From Actinomadura coerulea (GTDB lineage: Bacteria > Actinomycetota > Actinomycetes > Streptosporangiales > Streptosporangiaceae): a stretch of DNA of 64,000 bases. This document shows positions 19,652-30,000 of the stretch, piece after piece (within the stretch, counting starts at the first letter, position 1; every line of letters starts with the position of its first letter). The notes beneath the pieces were generated by a model. The model had not been told where the DNA came from. It worked only from the letters and a program-made list of their open reading frames with translations, and searched no databases. The position numbers and the translations under genes are program-made. The stretch is taken from assembly GCF_014208105.1 (NCBI RefSeq), contig NZ_JACHMQ010000001.1:3038001-3102000 (forward strand), in the 5' to 3' direction.

Positions 19652-22600
19652 TGTCTTCTCCTGATCACTGTGATGCGGCCGGAGCCGACCGGGCCGATGG
19701 TGAGGAGCCGGCCGGTGGCGTCCTGGCTCGTGGCGCGGGGGGCGCGGGCATGGGGGCCGGTGACGCCGTAGGCGCGCGGGTCGTCGTCGCCGAGCTCGAC
19801 GACCACGCGGGCCGACACGCCGGGCGGCACGTCCACGTCCAGGCGGTACCGCTCGCCGCGGTCGAGCGCGACGGAGACCGGGCCGCGGATCGTCGGGACC
19901 CGACCGGAGACCCGGGTCAGACCGCCGGGGCGCGGCCGGACCTCGACCTCCGCGGCCCCCGGCGCGGTGATCCGCACACCGAGGACATGGCGCGGGATGA
20001 CGTTCGCGGGCGCCGAGCCCCAGGCGTGCGAGAACGTCATGTTGGGCTTGAGGGAGGGGTCCCAGGCCTCGGCCACGATGGTCGCGCCCAGGTCGTCCAG
20101 CATGTGCAGCCAGGAGCTCATGCCGGTGGCCGTCATCAGCCCCATCGCGGCGTCGGCCCGGCCGGTGGCGAACAGGGCGTCCAGCAGGAACTGCGCGCCG
20201 TAGACGCTGACCTTCATGCCGCCGTCCGCGAGGGTGTCGCCCAACGCGCGGACGACGGAGTCGGGCACCGTGCCCGGCCCGGCCACACCGAGCGCGACCG
20301 GGTAGACGGTGGCGTGCTGCGCGCTGTGGGTGGTGCCCGCCCCGTCGATGAACCGCCCGTTGGACGCGTCGAGCAGCTTCTCCCGCATCGCCGTGGCCAG
20401 CGTGTCGGCACGCCCGCGCCAGGTCTTCGCGTCGGCCGTCCTGCCCAGGGCGTTCGCGATGTCGGCCATGGCGGTGAACGCGGCGTACTGGCACGCGTTG
20501 ACGACCGTGTTCACGTCGGTGAACACGTAGCCGTCCCGATTGGACGTGGGCCAGTCGACCAGGTCCTGGGTGGGCGAGGCGGGCTTCTTGTGGACGAGCC
20601 CGTCGTCGCCGAGGTGCGCCGTCAGGTGCTTGGACGCGAGGATGTCGTAGTCCGCGGCGAGCTGCTCCGGGTCACCGGTGTGCAGGTAGTCCTGCCAGGC
20701 CGACATGACGCTCATCAGCCGGTACTCGGTCGGCCAGGTGGGGTTGCGGGCCAGGTAGGCGTCGGACGCGCGGGCCAGCGCGAACGAGCGCTGCACCGCG
20801 TACTCGGACGCCTGGTTGATGAGCGCGTCGCCCTCGTAGGGGCCGCGTTCGCGTGTCGGCGTGTCGGTGTAGAGGTCCCCGCGCGTCGCCTCGATCGAGT
20901 AGCGGCACAGCTCGTACACGCGGTCCAGGTCGGGGCTGGAGCTGGAGAACGACGCGTCGGAGTCGCGCCAGGCGGCACGCCAGGCGCGTCCGGTGACGGC
21001 CTGCGACAGGTCGAGGTCGTCGTCGCAGACGAGCTGCGCGTAGCGGAACCCTCGGTAGCCCCAGTGCTCGATGGTCTGCTCGCCGTCGCGGAGGGTCCAG
21101 ACCTCCCGGTAGGTGACGCCGGCGCGCAGCGCGTGCCTGACGGTCCCGTCGGCGTTCAGCTCCTCGCCGAGCCGGACCTCGACGGTCTGCCCCGCCTCGC
21201 CCCGCACGGAGAGGCGCAGACCGCCCGCGATCTCCCGTCCGAGATCCACGAGCCAGATGCCCGGCGCCGTCTTCCGCACGGACGCGGGGGCGGCGTCGTA
21301 CAGCCCGACCGGTTCGACGAGCGCGGGCTCCAGCCCGCCGATGGCCGCTTTCACCACCGCCGGTTCCCAGCCGGAGTCGTCGAAGCCGGGTCTCGTCCAG
21401 CCCGCCGGCTCCTGCCGCATGTCCCAGTACTCCTGGGGGCCGGTGTAGAAGCCGGAGCCGATCGTCCCGGCGTCGCGCAGCAGCCCCGCCTGGCGGCGCG
21501 CCTTCCACGCCGGGCCGCTCCTGACGGTGGTGGACGTTCCGTCGGCGTAGGTGACGACGAGTTCGGCGAGGAAGCGCTTGTCCTCGGGGGTGAACGCCAG
21601 GGCGGCGAGCGCGTTGCGCCGGCCCGGCTCCAGCGCCCTGGTCACGTCGAAGGAGTGGTACTTCGGCGCCCCCGCCCCACCCCGCATGGAGGCGAAGCCG
21701 GCCACCTCGCCGTTCACCCAGATCTTCGCCGGGTACTGGCGGATGGACGCCGGAGACTGGGCGGCGACGTGGAGCACGGCCGCCGCGATCGGCTTGCCCT
21801 TCGGGACGAACTCGGTGCGCAGCAGCGCCCAGGAGTCGTCGGGCGACCCGGCGGAGGACAGCGTCGACTGGCCCTTGCCGAGGGTCAGGGCCCCGCCGGC
21901 GACCGTGCCGGCGCCGAAGGTGCCGCGGCCGTCGGTGAAGTCCTCGTCGATGACCGCCTTGCCGTCCGGGCCTGTGAAGGTGATGCGGTCCCACACGTTG
22001 GCCTCGGTGGAGCCGTTGCGCATTCCGACCGTGCCGGTCCGGTACGTGGCGTCGGTGGCGGTGTCGACCTCGGCCCCGTCGATGGACGTCCGGAAGGTGG
22101 AGCCCGTCATCTCGACCGCCACGTCGTACCAGCGGCCCGTCTCGACGGGGAACGGCAGCCGCTTCTCCTCCAGCACCTGGTAGGCGCCGTTCACGCAGAC
22201 GTGCTTCTTCAGGACGCCCGGAGAGCCGGCGCGCAGCTGCCACAGGTAGTTGGCGCTCGTCCCGGACGCCCGGAACCAGATGCTCGCCGCGACCGCGGTG
22301 ATCTGCAGCCGGACCGTGAGGACGCCGTCGCCGGGCGCCGGCGCGGCCGACGTCCAGATCGGCTCGGCGGACCACTCGCCGACGCCCGTGGCCAGCAGCG
22401 CGGGCTCGGACCAGCGGGACGCCCTGGGTCCGTCGAACGTCCGGACCCGCCACCAGTACGGCGTCCGCGGCGACAGCGCCGGGCCGCCGTACGGCACGGC
22501 GACGGACGCCTCCGACGCGGTCTTCCCGCTGTCCCACGCGTACGGGCCGCGCTCCAGGCGGGCCGGCGTGGTGGCGAACTGCACCCGGTAGTGCGTCTGC

Positions 22601-22839
22601 TTCGTCCCCGGGCCGAGGTCGGCGACCTGCCAGCTCAGCCTCGGCCGGGCCGCCGTGACGCCGAGCCCGTCCGGCAGCAGGGAGGTCAGCAGCCCGGACG
22701 GGGTCCGGGCCGCCGGGGCGGCCGGGGACGCCGACGCGGCGCCCCCGGCGGAGCCGAGGACGACCGCGCCCGCCGCCCCGGCCACCGACGCGCCGAGGAA
22801 GTGCCGCCTGCTCATCCCGCTTCTTGGTCGTTCGGTCAT
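19648..22839 (-). CDS. Secreted alpha-L-rhamnosidase, GH78 (copy 2)
   Basis: 1063 residues with a Tat signal (MSRRHFLGASVAG). After the Fn3-like domain (about 48-150) there is an inserted concanavalin/LamG-like module of about 130 residues (WFRASGTSANYLWQLRAG ... TVGMRNGSTEANVWDRITF) that the other GH78 enzymes here lack. The catalytic loop reads YTDTPTRERGPYEGDA, retaining the general-acid Glu of the GH78 loop. It starts 9 nt after the free-standing GH78 C-domain gene and overlaps GH106 copy 1 by 4 nt. The start at 22839 has a GAGGA SD; an internal ATG (MSRRHF) is possible. The inserted module may bind the target polymer. Confidence 0.92.
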   Translation of the reverse strand: MTERPRSGMSRRHFLGASVAGAAGAVVLGSAGGAASASPAAPAARTPSGLLTSLLPDGLGVTAARPRLSWQVADLGPGTKQTHYRVQFATTPARLERGPYAWDSGKTASEASVAVPYGGPALSPRTPYWWRVRTFDGPRASRWSEPALLATGVGEWSAEPIWTSAAPAPGDGVLTVRLQITAVAASIWFRASGTSANYLWQLRAGSPGVLKKHVCVNGAYQVLEEKRLPFPVETGRWYDVAVEMTGSTFRTSIDGAEVDTATDATYRTGTVGMRNGSTEANVWDRITFTGPDGKAVIDEDFTDGRGTFGAGTVAGGALTLGKGQSTLSSAGSPDDSWALLRTEFVPKGKPIAAAVLHVAAQSPASIRQYPAKIWVNGEVAGFASMRGGAGAPKYHSFDVTRALEPGRRNALAALAFTPEDKRFLAELVVTYADGTSTTVRSGPAWKARRQAGLLRDAGTIGSGFYTGPQEYWDMRQEPAGWTRPGFDDSGWEPAVVKAAIGGLEPALVEPVGLYDAAPASVRKTAPGIWLVDLGREIAGGLRLSVRGEAGQTVEVRLGEELNADGTVRHALRAGVTYREVWTLRDGEQTIEHWGYRGFRYAQLVCDDDLDLSQAVTGRAWRAAWRDSDASFSSSSPDLDRVYELCRYSIEATRGDLYTDTPTRERGPYEGDALINQASEYAVQRSFALARASDAYLARNPTWPTEYRLMSVMSAWQDYLHTGDPEQLAADYDILASKHLTAHLGDDGLVHKKPASPTQDLVDWPTSNRDGYVFTDVNTVVNACQYAAFTAMADIANALGRTADAKTWRGRADTLATAMREKLLDASNGRFIDGAGTTHSAQHATVYPVALGVAGPGTVPDSVVRALGDTLADGGMKVSVYGAQFLLDALFATGRADAAMGLMTATGMSSWLHMLDDLGATIVAEAWDPSLKPNMTFSHAWGSAPANVIPRHVLGVRITAPGAAEVEVRPRPGGLTRVSGRVPTIRGPVSVALDRGERYRLDVDVPPGVSARVVVELGDDDPRAYGVTGPHARAPRATSQDATGRLLTIGPVGSGRITVIRRRQ

Positions 22840-22848
22840 CGCCGGTCC

Positions 22849-23178
22849 TCAGAGGTGGTCGGAACGGAAGGTGAGGTGTCCAGAGCCGGCCTCGAAGACG
22901 GCGTAGCCGTCCCTCATGCCGGTGAAGCGGGCGCCGCCAGGCCCGGAGACGTGCACGTCGCCCGCCGAACGGGCGGGGACGTGGATCTCGGCGCGGACGT
23001 TGACGGGGATGTCCGCGTCGAGCGAGAAGCCGCGGCCGGCCCGCTTCCACGTGACGCCGACGTCCCCGCGCTGCAGCGGGACGGTCCCGGACGCGCGCTC
23101 CAGCCCGGTCAGCGGCGGCTTGACGGCGACGAGGACGGCACGGCGTTCGGCGGCGCGCGTCGTGTCACGGCGAATCAT
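22849..23178 (-). CDS. Free-standing GH78 C-terminal beta-sandwich domain (remnant or separate subunit)
   Basis: 109 residues that align with only the last domain of GH78 enzymes: ASGTVPLQRGDVGVTWKRAG matches the TPRGAVSSAWRRSG segment of copy 3, and MRDGYAVFEAGSGHLTF matches VQDGRAVFEVGSGDWTF at the end of copy 1. There is no signal peptide and no catalytic domain. The ATG at 23178 has a very good SD (GGAGG, spacing about 9), so it is probably translated. It may be the decayed remains of another GH78 gene, or a domain that escaped by recombination. Position 9 nt before GH78 copy 2 makes co-transcription certain if it is expressed. Confidence 0.75.
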   Translation of the reverse strand: MIRRDTTRAAERRAVLVAVKPPLTGLERASGTVPLQRGDVGVTWKRAGRGFSLDADIPVNVRAEIHVPARSAGDVHVSGPGGARFTGMRDGYAVFEAGSGHLTFRSDHL

Positions 23179-23230
23179 GTGAAGCAACCTCCACGTCGTT
23201 GCTGCGGCTTGCGGTCATCCGCCGGAAGGA

Positions 23231-23273
23231 GCCGGGGCCGACCGCGCCCGCGTGGGCGCGGTCCCGCCCCGGC
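23231..23273 (-). terminator. Hairpin after the second GH106 gene
   Basis: A 10-bp perfect stem (GACCGCGCCC with its complement, 23240-23249 and 23254-23263, 4-nt loop) is extended by an outer GCCGGGG/CCCCGGC stem (23231-23237 and 23267-23273). It lies 10 nt beyond the GH106 copy 2 stop and before the GH78-fragment gene. It would limit read-through between the two GH78-GH106 modules. Confidence 0.6.
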
Positions 23274-23282
23274 CCCTCCCGG

Positions 23283-26200
23283 CTACGGCCGTACGGAGAA
23301 CCCGCTCATCTGCACGTTCGCGCCGACGCCGTCCCAGCTCCTGGTGATGTCCAGGCGCACGTAGCGGGCGCTGACCTTGGCGAAGGCCGTCGTCCCGCCC
23401 TCCTTCGGCGTGTCCGCGGCCGTGGCCACGGTGCGCCAGGTCCGTCCGTCCGAGGAGACCTGCACGCCGTAGTCGCGCGGCCCGTAGTTGGAGCGCCCGC
23501 CCACGACGACCGAGCCGAACTCGACCGGCGCGCCGAAGTCGACGCCGTAGCGCACCGGGTCGGCGGGGGTCGGCCCCTGCCCGGCGGCGCGGCCCCACGA
23601 CACCCAGAACGTGCTGGGCGAGCCGTCCACGGCGAGCTTGGCCGGGTACCGGTCCTGGCCGGCGTCGGCGACCACCCGCGGGAACGGCGTGCCGCCCGGG
23701 TTGAGGGCGAGGTCGCCGGAGTGCCGCAGGGTCACCGCCGCGGCGGCGGACGGTCCGGCGCCGCTGCGCGCGGTCACCTTCACCGTGCTCGCGCCGGACG
23801 CGACCCCCTTGTCGCGCAGCGCGACGGGCACCGTCACCGACCCGCCCGCGGGCACCGTGACGCGGCCCCGCTCCGGCTCGGCGCTGATCCCCTCGGGGGC
23901 CGAGGCGGCGACCGTCACGTTCGCCGCGCGCCCGGAGGCGTTGGTGACCAGGACGGTCGCGCGGTTGTAGCCGCCGTCCGCCAGCGGCAGCTCCGGTTCG
24001 AGGGCCTCGACGGCCAGCACCGGCCGGTCGCCTCCGGACGGCGTGAGGGTGGCGGGGCCGAACAGCCCGTAGTCCATCGGCGCCCGCGCCGAGGCCCCGG
24101 TGCCGGGCGCGGCGCGGACCGCGTTGAGCAGCGTGGAGGCGACCCGCACGGTGATCGTGTTGGCCCCGGGCCGCAGGTACCGGCCCACCTCGACGTGCCG
24201 CAGGTCCGCCTGGTTCAGCGGCGGCAGGTCGTGCCCGTTGACGTTCACGCGGACGGTGTCGACCGGTGTCCCGAGATCGAGTGCCGCCCGGTCGATGCCC
24301 TTCCAGCCGTCGTCCAGGGTGACGTTCGCGGTGTAGGTGCCCACGCCGGAGACGTCCGCGAGGTCCACGGGGTAGCCGTTGGCCTTGGTGATCGCCGACC
24401 AGGCGGGCAGCGCGCCGCCCTCCCCGGCCTTCACCGTGACCGGGCCGAGCGCCTTGTGCGCGGTGTCGCCGGGCCTGCCGGAGGGCCCGGGCCCCCAGGA
24501 GTCGACCGACAGCGACCACTCGTCGAGCCGCACGGGCTGCGGGACGGCCGCCGTGCCCTGCGCGCCCTGCGGGCGGGAGCCGCCCGCCCGGCCGGTGAAG
24601 GTGGCGTCGTGCCGCGGCGTGACCGCGATGACCGCGGCGTCGTTCGCGGCCAGCCGGACCGGGACGGTGACGGTGCCGTGGCCGGAGGTGTAGCCGGCGA
24701 TCGGGGTGATCTTGCCGGTCCAGGTGTCCAGCCGGTAGGGGACGCCCTCTCCGGTCAGGGTGATCTTCTGCGCGGTCGCGGTGTTCGTCTGGTTGTACAG
24801 GTAGTAGTAGTCGGTGGAGTCCGCCTGGCGGCGCACGTCCAGGATGGCGCCCGAGCCGTCGTGCGGCGTGGCGGCCGGCGTGACGCGCAGGCGCCGCAGC
24901 GCGTCCGGCGCGTCCGCCTCGCTCGCCACCCGCACCACGCCGCGCTGCCGGAGGAGTTCGGAGACCACCGACCTCAGGCGCGCGTCCTGCCGCGCGGCGT
25001 CGCCGTTGCCGGGCACCGCGCTCGGCACGTCTCCGACGATGACGACGGGAAGACCCTGCCGCGCCAGCCGCAGCAGCTTCTCCGCGGCGTCCACCGGCAT
25101 CGTCTTCTGGTTGTTCAGCAACACCGCGTGGTAGGCGGAGCGGTCGCCGAACAGGGCGCCGCGGGAGAAGGACGCGTCCTTGCGGCGCAGCAGCGCCGGG
25201 CTGAGGTACTCGTAGGTGTATCCGGCCGACGCCAGCGCCGAGGAGCTCTGGATCAGCTTGTTCGACCCGCTCCCGGTGGTACCGGTGCCGTTCATGCCGA
25301 AGTCCTGCCAGTACACGGCCAGGTCGAACCGGGGCTTGCCCTGCCGCAGCACGAGCTGCATCCGGGCCAGGTTGTCGTTGACCGCGCGGTAGTCGGCCCA
25401 GTTGGGGCCGCCCTTGTCGCCGAACGCCTCCGAGTAGGAGGCGTTGCCGCCGTAGGTCATGCCGGGCCAGGCCGACTGCGGCCCGGCGCCCGCGGGTCCC
25501 CTGCTCAGGTACGGGAAGCCGTGCCAGACGACCTGGTTCACGCCGCCGGCGAGGCCCCGGTAGACCGCCTGGAGGTTCGAGGCGTCCGATCCGGCGCCGG
25601 CCGTCGAGCCCCACACCGAGCCGGAGAAGGCGCAGCACTCGTCGGACACCACCGGCCGCCCGGACACGTGCGCGCCCGTCGCGACGACCCGGTAGTCCTG
25701 CACGTTGCTGTAGGCCCCGACCGACTGCCCGAACGCCAGGGACTCGCCCTCGGGCACGTCGACGTGCGAGGCGGCCTCCGCCACGTCCACCGGGATGCCG
25801 TAGGGCTGGATGCGGGTGCTGATGTGGTGCGTGTGGGCCCACTCGCGGAGCACGTCGAGCCGGTTGCGGATGTAGAGGTCGCTGAGGGTCTGCCGGTAGT
25901 CGGTGCGGACCCGGGCGCCGACGCCGCCGCCGAAGTCGAAGAACGGCCGGTCGGTGATGCCCTGGTCGCCGGCGCCGGCGAGGGCGGGGAGCACCTCGAC
26001 CGGGGAGTAGCCGCGCCGCTTCGTCCACTGGTCGACCAGCTCGGACGTCCACTTCTGGGTGGTGCCCAGTTCGAGCGAGTCCTCGAACAGGTCGCTCTCG
26101 CCCATCTGCGCGAGCAGCTTCCGCACGTCCGGGGTGAGGATGTGCTCGTCGTAGAAGTCCGTGGTGGCCTTCGCGCCCGCCTCGCTGAACGGGTCGAGTG

Positions 26201-27005
26201 CGTAGTTGGTGCCGGTCGCGGTGTAGCCGGACAGGGACTGGCCGCTGGGCGTCTGGTAGAAGGCGATCAGCGCGTAGGTGCTCTCACCGTCGCCGGGGAA
26301 GTCGACCGTGAGGCCGCCCTGCGCGTCCACCTTCGAGGTGACGTCGGTGACGCCGGCGCGGTCCAGCATCCGCGGCCCGGTCGAGGCGGCGCAGCCCGCG
26401 TCGGAGCACTTGGCGACGAGCGCGGCGATGAGCGTCTTCTTCGCGCCGGCGGGCGGCGCGACGTTGAAGTTGGCCGGCAGCGCGCCGGACCTGCTGGTCC
26501 CTCCCTTGTGGAACTCATGGGAGAAGACGACCTGCTGCTGCGCGCTCGGGTCGTTGACGTCGTTCACGGTGGGGACGATCGCGGGCCAGCGCGGGCCGAT
26601 GGTGAAGTCCAGGCCGAGCCCGTTGGCCTTGGCCGCGGCCAGCATCGTCCGGGTCTTCTGCGCCCACAGCGGGGTACCCCAGCCGTAGGTCTTCAGGAAC
26701 TCCGGCGAGTTGTTGCCGGTGCCCTCCACGCTGAACGGGGCGACCTCCGCGCCGCCGCCGCCCGCCTTCCTGATCTGTTCGAGCTCCGCGGCCAGTTCCC
26801 TGTCGTCGGTGTGGGCGAGCGGCTGCCACCAGCGGTACTTGGGCCGCACGGACGCCGGGGGGTCGGCGAAGGTCCCGGCGGTCAGGGCCGGGACGTCCGG
26901 TCCGAACGGCGGAGCGGCCTCGGCGGCCCCGGCGGCCGCGAGCCCGGACACGGCCAGGAGCGCGGCCGCCGGCACCGCGAGGAGCCGGGCTTTGGAATGA
27001 GTCAC
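23283..27005 (-). CDS. Secreted alpha-L-rhamnosidase, GH106 with NEW3 and discoidin-like domains (copy 2)
   Basis: 1240 residues. The GTG start at 27005 overlaps the TGA of GH78 copy 3 (GTGA), and a Sec signal follows (HSKARLLAVPAAALLAVSG...). The mature start RPKYRWWQPLAHTDDRELAAEL is the GH106 signature. Shared blocks include LFEDSLELG, DVPEGESLAFG and SDECCAFSG. After the jelly-roll region (NVNGHDLPPLNQADLRHVEV) come a NEW3-like beta domain (about 1010-1085, ERGRVTVPAGGSVTVPVAL) and a C-terminal F5/8C discoidin-like domain (about 1105-1240, YGVQVSSDGRTWRTVAT). Those last two modules are absent from GH106 copy 1 and probably bind carbohydrate. Confidence 0.92.
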   Translation of the reverse strand: MTHSKARLLAVPAAALLAVSGLAAAGAAEAAPPFGPDVPALTAGTFADPPASVRPKYRWWQPLAHTDDRELAAELEQIRKAGGGGAEVAPFSVEGTGNNSPEFLKTYGWGTPLWAQKTRTMLAAAKANGLGLDFTIGPRWPAIVPTVNDVNDPSAQQQVVFSHEFHKGGTSRSGALPANFNVAPPAGAKKTLIAALVAKCSDAGCAASTGPRMLDRAGVTDVTSKVDAQGGLTVDFPGDGESTYALIAFYQTPSGQSLSGYTATGTNYALDPFSEAGAKATTDFYDEHILTPDVRKLLAQMGESDLFEDSLELGTTQKWTSELVDQWTKRRGYSPVEVLPALAGAGDQGITDRPFFDFGGGVGARVRTDYRQTLSDLYIRNRLDVLREWAHTHHISTRIQPYGIPVDVAEAASHVDVPEGESLAFGQSVGAYSNVQDYRVVATGAHVSGRPVVSDECCAFSGSVWGSTAGAGSDASNLQAVYRGLAGGVNQVVWHGFPYLSRGPAGAGPQSAWPGMTYGGNASYSEAFGDKGGPNWADYRAVNDNLARMQLVLRQGKPRFDLAVYWQDFGMNGTGTTGSGSNKLIQSSSALASAGYTYEYLSPALLRRKDASFSRGALFGDRSAYHAVLLNNQKTMPVDAAEKLLRLARQGLPVVIVGDVPSAVPGNGDAARQDARLRSVVSELLRQRGVVRVASEADAPDALRRLRVTPAATPHDGSGAILDVRRQADSTDYYYLYNQTNTATAQKITLTGEGVPYRLDTWTGKITPIAGYTSGHGTVTVPVRLAANDAAVIAVTPRHDATFTGRAGGSRPQGAQGTAAVPQPVRLDEWSLSVDSWGPGPSGRPGDTAHKALGPVTVKAGEGGALPAWSAITKANGYPVDLADVSGVGTYTANVTLDDGWKGIDRAALDLGTPVDTVRVNVNGHDLPPLNQADLRHVEVGRYLRPGANTITVRVASTLLNAVRAAPGTGASARAPMDYGLFGPATLTPSGGDRPVLAVEALEPELPLADGGYNRATVLVTNASGRAANVTVAASAPEGISAEPERGRVTVPAGGSVTVPVALRDKGVASGASTVKVTARSGAGPSAAAAVTLRHSGDLALNPGGTPFPRVVADAGQDRYPAKLAVDGSPSTFWVSWGRAAGQGPTPADPVRYGVDFGAPVEFGSVVVGGRSNYGPRDYGVQVSSDGRTWRTVATAADTPKEGGTTAFAKVSARYVRLDITRSWDGVGANVQMSGFSVRP

Positions 27006-30000
27006 GAGGAGTAGCCCTCCAGCTCGATGACGCGGCTGTAGTTGTGGTCGTTGGAGTCGCGGACGAGGAGCCGGAGCGCCGACGCCCGGACGGGCGCGAA
27101 GGTCCTCTCGACCGTCCCCGCGGTGCTGGCGGCGACCGTCGCGACCGTCGTCCACGTCCCGTCCACGCGGGCCTGGACGTCGAAGTCGCGGATTCCGGTC
27201 TTGGCGGCCGGGTGCGCCGGGTCGTCGAGAGTGAAGACCTTCACGCGGCCGACGCGGCGCGGCTCGTCCCAGGTGGCGGTGAGGGTGTCGGGGAAGTCCC
27301 CGGCGGTGTCGTCGTTCCAGCCGCCGACGCCGTTCAGCCACACGCCGGAGTCGGTGCCGCCGTCGTTGGTCCACGCGGCCGAGGAGCCGCTGTGGACGCT
27401 GGAGGCCGACATCTCGGCGACGCGCACGAGGTTTCCGGTGACGCGCACCGGAGCCCGCACGCTCTCGTCGTCGACGGTGAGGGTGACGGTGCCGTCCGTC
27501 CCGCCGCCGTCGCGCCCGACCGTGACCGGGACCTCCGTGGAGCCGCCGGCGGGAATCGTGACCCGTCCAGCGGCGGCGGCGGTGAACCCGTCCGTCGCGG
27601 CGGCCTTCACCGGGACGGTGACGGCGTGCCGCTCAAGGTTGGTGACGCGGAAACGGGCCTTCGAGGACTCGCCGTCGACGACGGGGATGTCAGTGCCGAA
27701 GGGGGGCTCGACGGCGAGCTGGGTGCGGTCCTGCTGCACGGCCTCGGGCGTGCGGACGTTGAACGTCCAGGACCCGGATCCGACCTCGTACACGGCGCGC
27801 CCGTCCTGGACGCCCAGGGACCGGGCGCCCGCCGGGGCCGTGGCGCCGGACGCGCCGAGCAGCGGCACCTCCACGCGCGCGGGGGCGCCCGGCGGGACGG
27901 TCACGTCGAGCCGCAGGTCGTGCCCGGAGCGGCGCCACGCGCTGGAGACCGCGCCGCGCGGGGTGCGGTAGGTGGAGGAGGCGCGGGTCAGGTCGCCGAC
28001 GACGGCGGGCCGGACCACGAGCTTGCCGAACGCGACCGAGTCGCCGGCCTGGCCGATCCCGGCGAGCCCGGCGCCGAACCACTCGTCGATCGCGCCGAGC
28101 ATGAAGTGGTTCTGTGAGCCGTAGCCGGTCGGGCCGTCCCAGTACTCGGTGAGCGCGGTCGCGCCGTGCACGACCTGGTAGCCGTAGCTGGGGTCGGTGA
28201 CCTGCTGCGCGACGGCGAGGATGACGTCGTCGCGCCCGGCCGCCGACAGGACCCGGAACAGCGCGGGCAGGGCGATCTCACCGACCGTGAGGTGGTGGCC
28301 CTTCGCCTTGACGGACGCGACGAGGTGGTCGAGGACGGCCTGCCGCTGGGACTCCGGGACGATGCCGAGGTCGAGCGCGAACGCGTCCCCGGCCTGGCTG
28401 CCCGAGCCGTAGGTGTGCCCGGCCTCGTCCAGGTACTTGGCGTTGAACGCGCCGGCGATGTCGCCCGCGAGCCTGCGGTAGCGGGCGGCGTCGTCGTCCT
28501 TGCCGAGCAGGCCGGCGACGGAGGCGAGCGCGGCGGCGCTGCGCTGGTAGCCGTAGGTCGCGGCGATCCCGCGCGGCGTGGTCTTGTCGACGGCGGCCCA
28601 GTCGCCGAGGCCGTAGTCGAGCAGGTTCCCCTTCGCCTTGGAGGTCAGGTAGTCCAGGTAGCGCCGCATGTTCGGGTAGAAGTCGCGCAGCGGGCGGGCG
28701 TCGCCGTAGGTTCGGTAGTGCTGCCAGGCGGCCAGGATGATGGCGCTCCCCCAGTTGGGGTCGTCGCGGACGCCGCCGGAGAACTGGACGTACTCGGGCG
28801 CGATGTCGGGGACGAGCCCGTCGGGCGTCTGCGCCTCGGCCATGTTCCGCAGCAGCGCCGGGTAGTAGGCCGCGACGTCGTAGTTGCGGGTGACCGACCC
28901 CTGGACGAGCTGGGTCTCCTCCAGCCAGCCGAGCTTCTCCCGGTCGGGGCAGTCGGTGAGGATGCTGAACATGTTGCCCTGGATCGACCGGTCGATGATC
29001 TTGTGGATGCCGTTCAGCAGCAGGTCGGAGCTCTCGAACGAGCCGGCGGAGGCGTTGCCCGCGCGCAGCACGACGGCCGACACGGCGTCCGCGTCCGGAG
29101 CGGACGGCAGTCCCGTCACCTGGAGGTAGCGGAAGCCGTGGTAGACGAAGCGGGGGTGCCAGGTCTCGGTGCCCTTCCCGGCGAGGGTGTAGTGGTCCTC
29201 GACCGGGGGGCGCCGGGCGCCACCGGCGATCATCGTGCCCTGCTCGACGAGGCCGTCCGCGCCGAGCCGCTCGCCCGGCTTGAGCGCCAGCTGCGTCCCG
29301 CGCGGGCCGCTGACCCGGATCTGCGGCCAGCCCGCGACGTTCTCGCCGAGGTCGAAGACGTAGGTGCCCTTCTCCGGCCGCGTGACCTTCACGGTCCGGC
29401 GGCGGCCGGCGGGCACGATCGCCGGTGACATGCGCGCGGTGAGCGCGATGCCGGGGTCGGGCGCCTCGGCGGCCGGGCGCCAGGTCGCCAGGTCCGCCGA
29501 CGGCTCGTCCCAGCCCTCGCGGGCGAGGCGGGCGTCCTCGTCCTCACCGCCGTACCAGTGGGTGAAGGTGGTGGGGCCGAGGTCGGTGCGCCAGGACGAG
29601 TCGGTCGCGACCCGGGCGGTCGTCCCGTCCGCGAGCGTGACCTCCAGCTGGGCGAGCAGCTTCGGCGCGCCCTGCGCGCCGACGTACTTGGTGTAGCGGT
29701 CGCTGGTGGAGGTGACGTTGTAGGTGCCGTTGCCGAGCCGGACGCCGATCGCGTTGCCGCCGCGCCGCAGCAGCTTCGTGACGTCGTAGGCCGCGTACTC
29801 GGCGCGCTTGCGGTAGTCGGTGTTCGGCGGTTCAAGGACCGCGTCGCTCACGGGGCGGCCGTTGACGGTGGCGTCGTAGATGCCGAGCGCGGTGATGTAG
29901 AGCCGAGCCGACCGCACCTCGTCCTTCAGCGAGAACTGCCGGGCGAGCAGGGGCAGCCGGGGCAGGTCCGTCTGGTAGGCGGGCGGCGGCTCCTGGCCGG

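Noticed and set aside
23199..27014. Very long plus-strand open frame opposite GH106 copy 2
   Set aside because: Same reason: an antisense shadow with low-complexity Val/Arg/Gly content; the real gene is on the minus strand with signal peptide and GH106 motifs.
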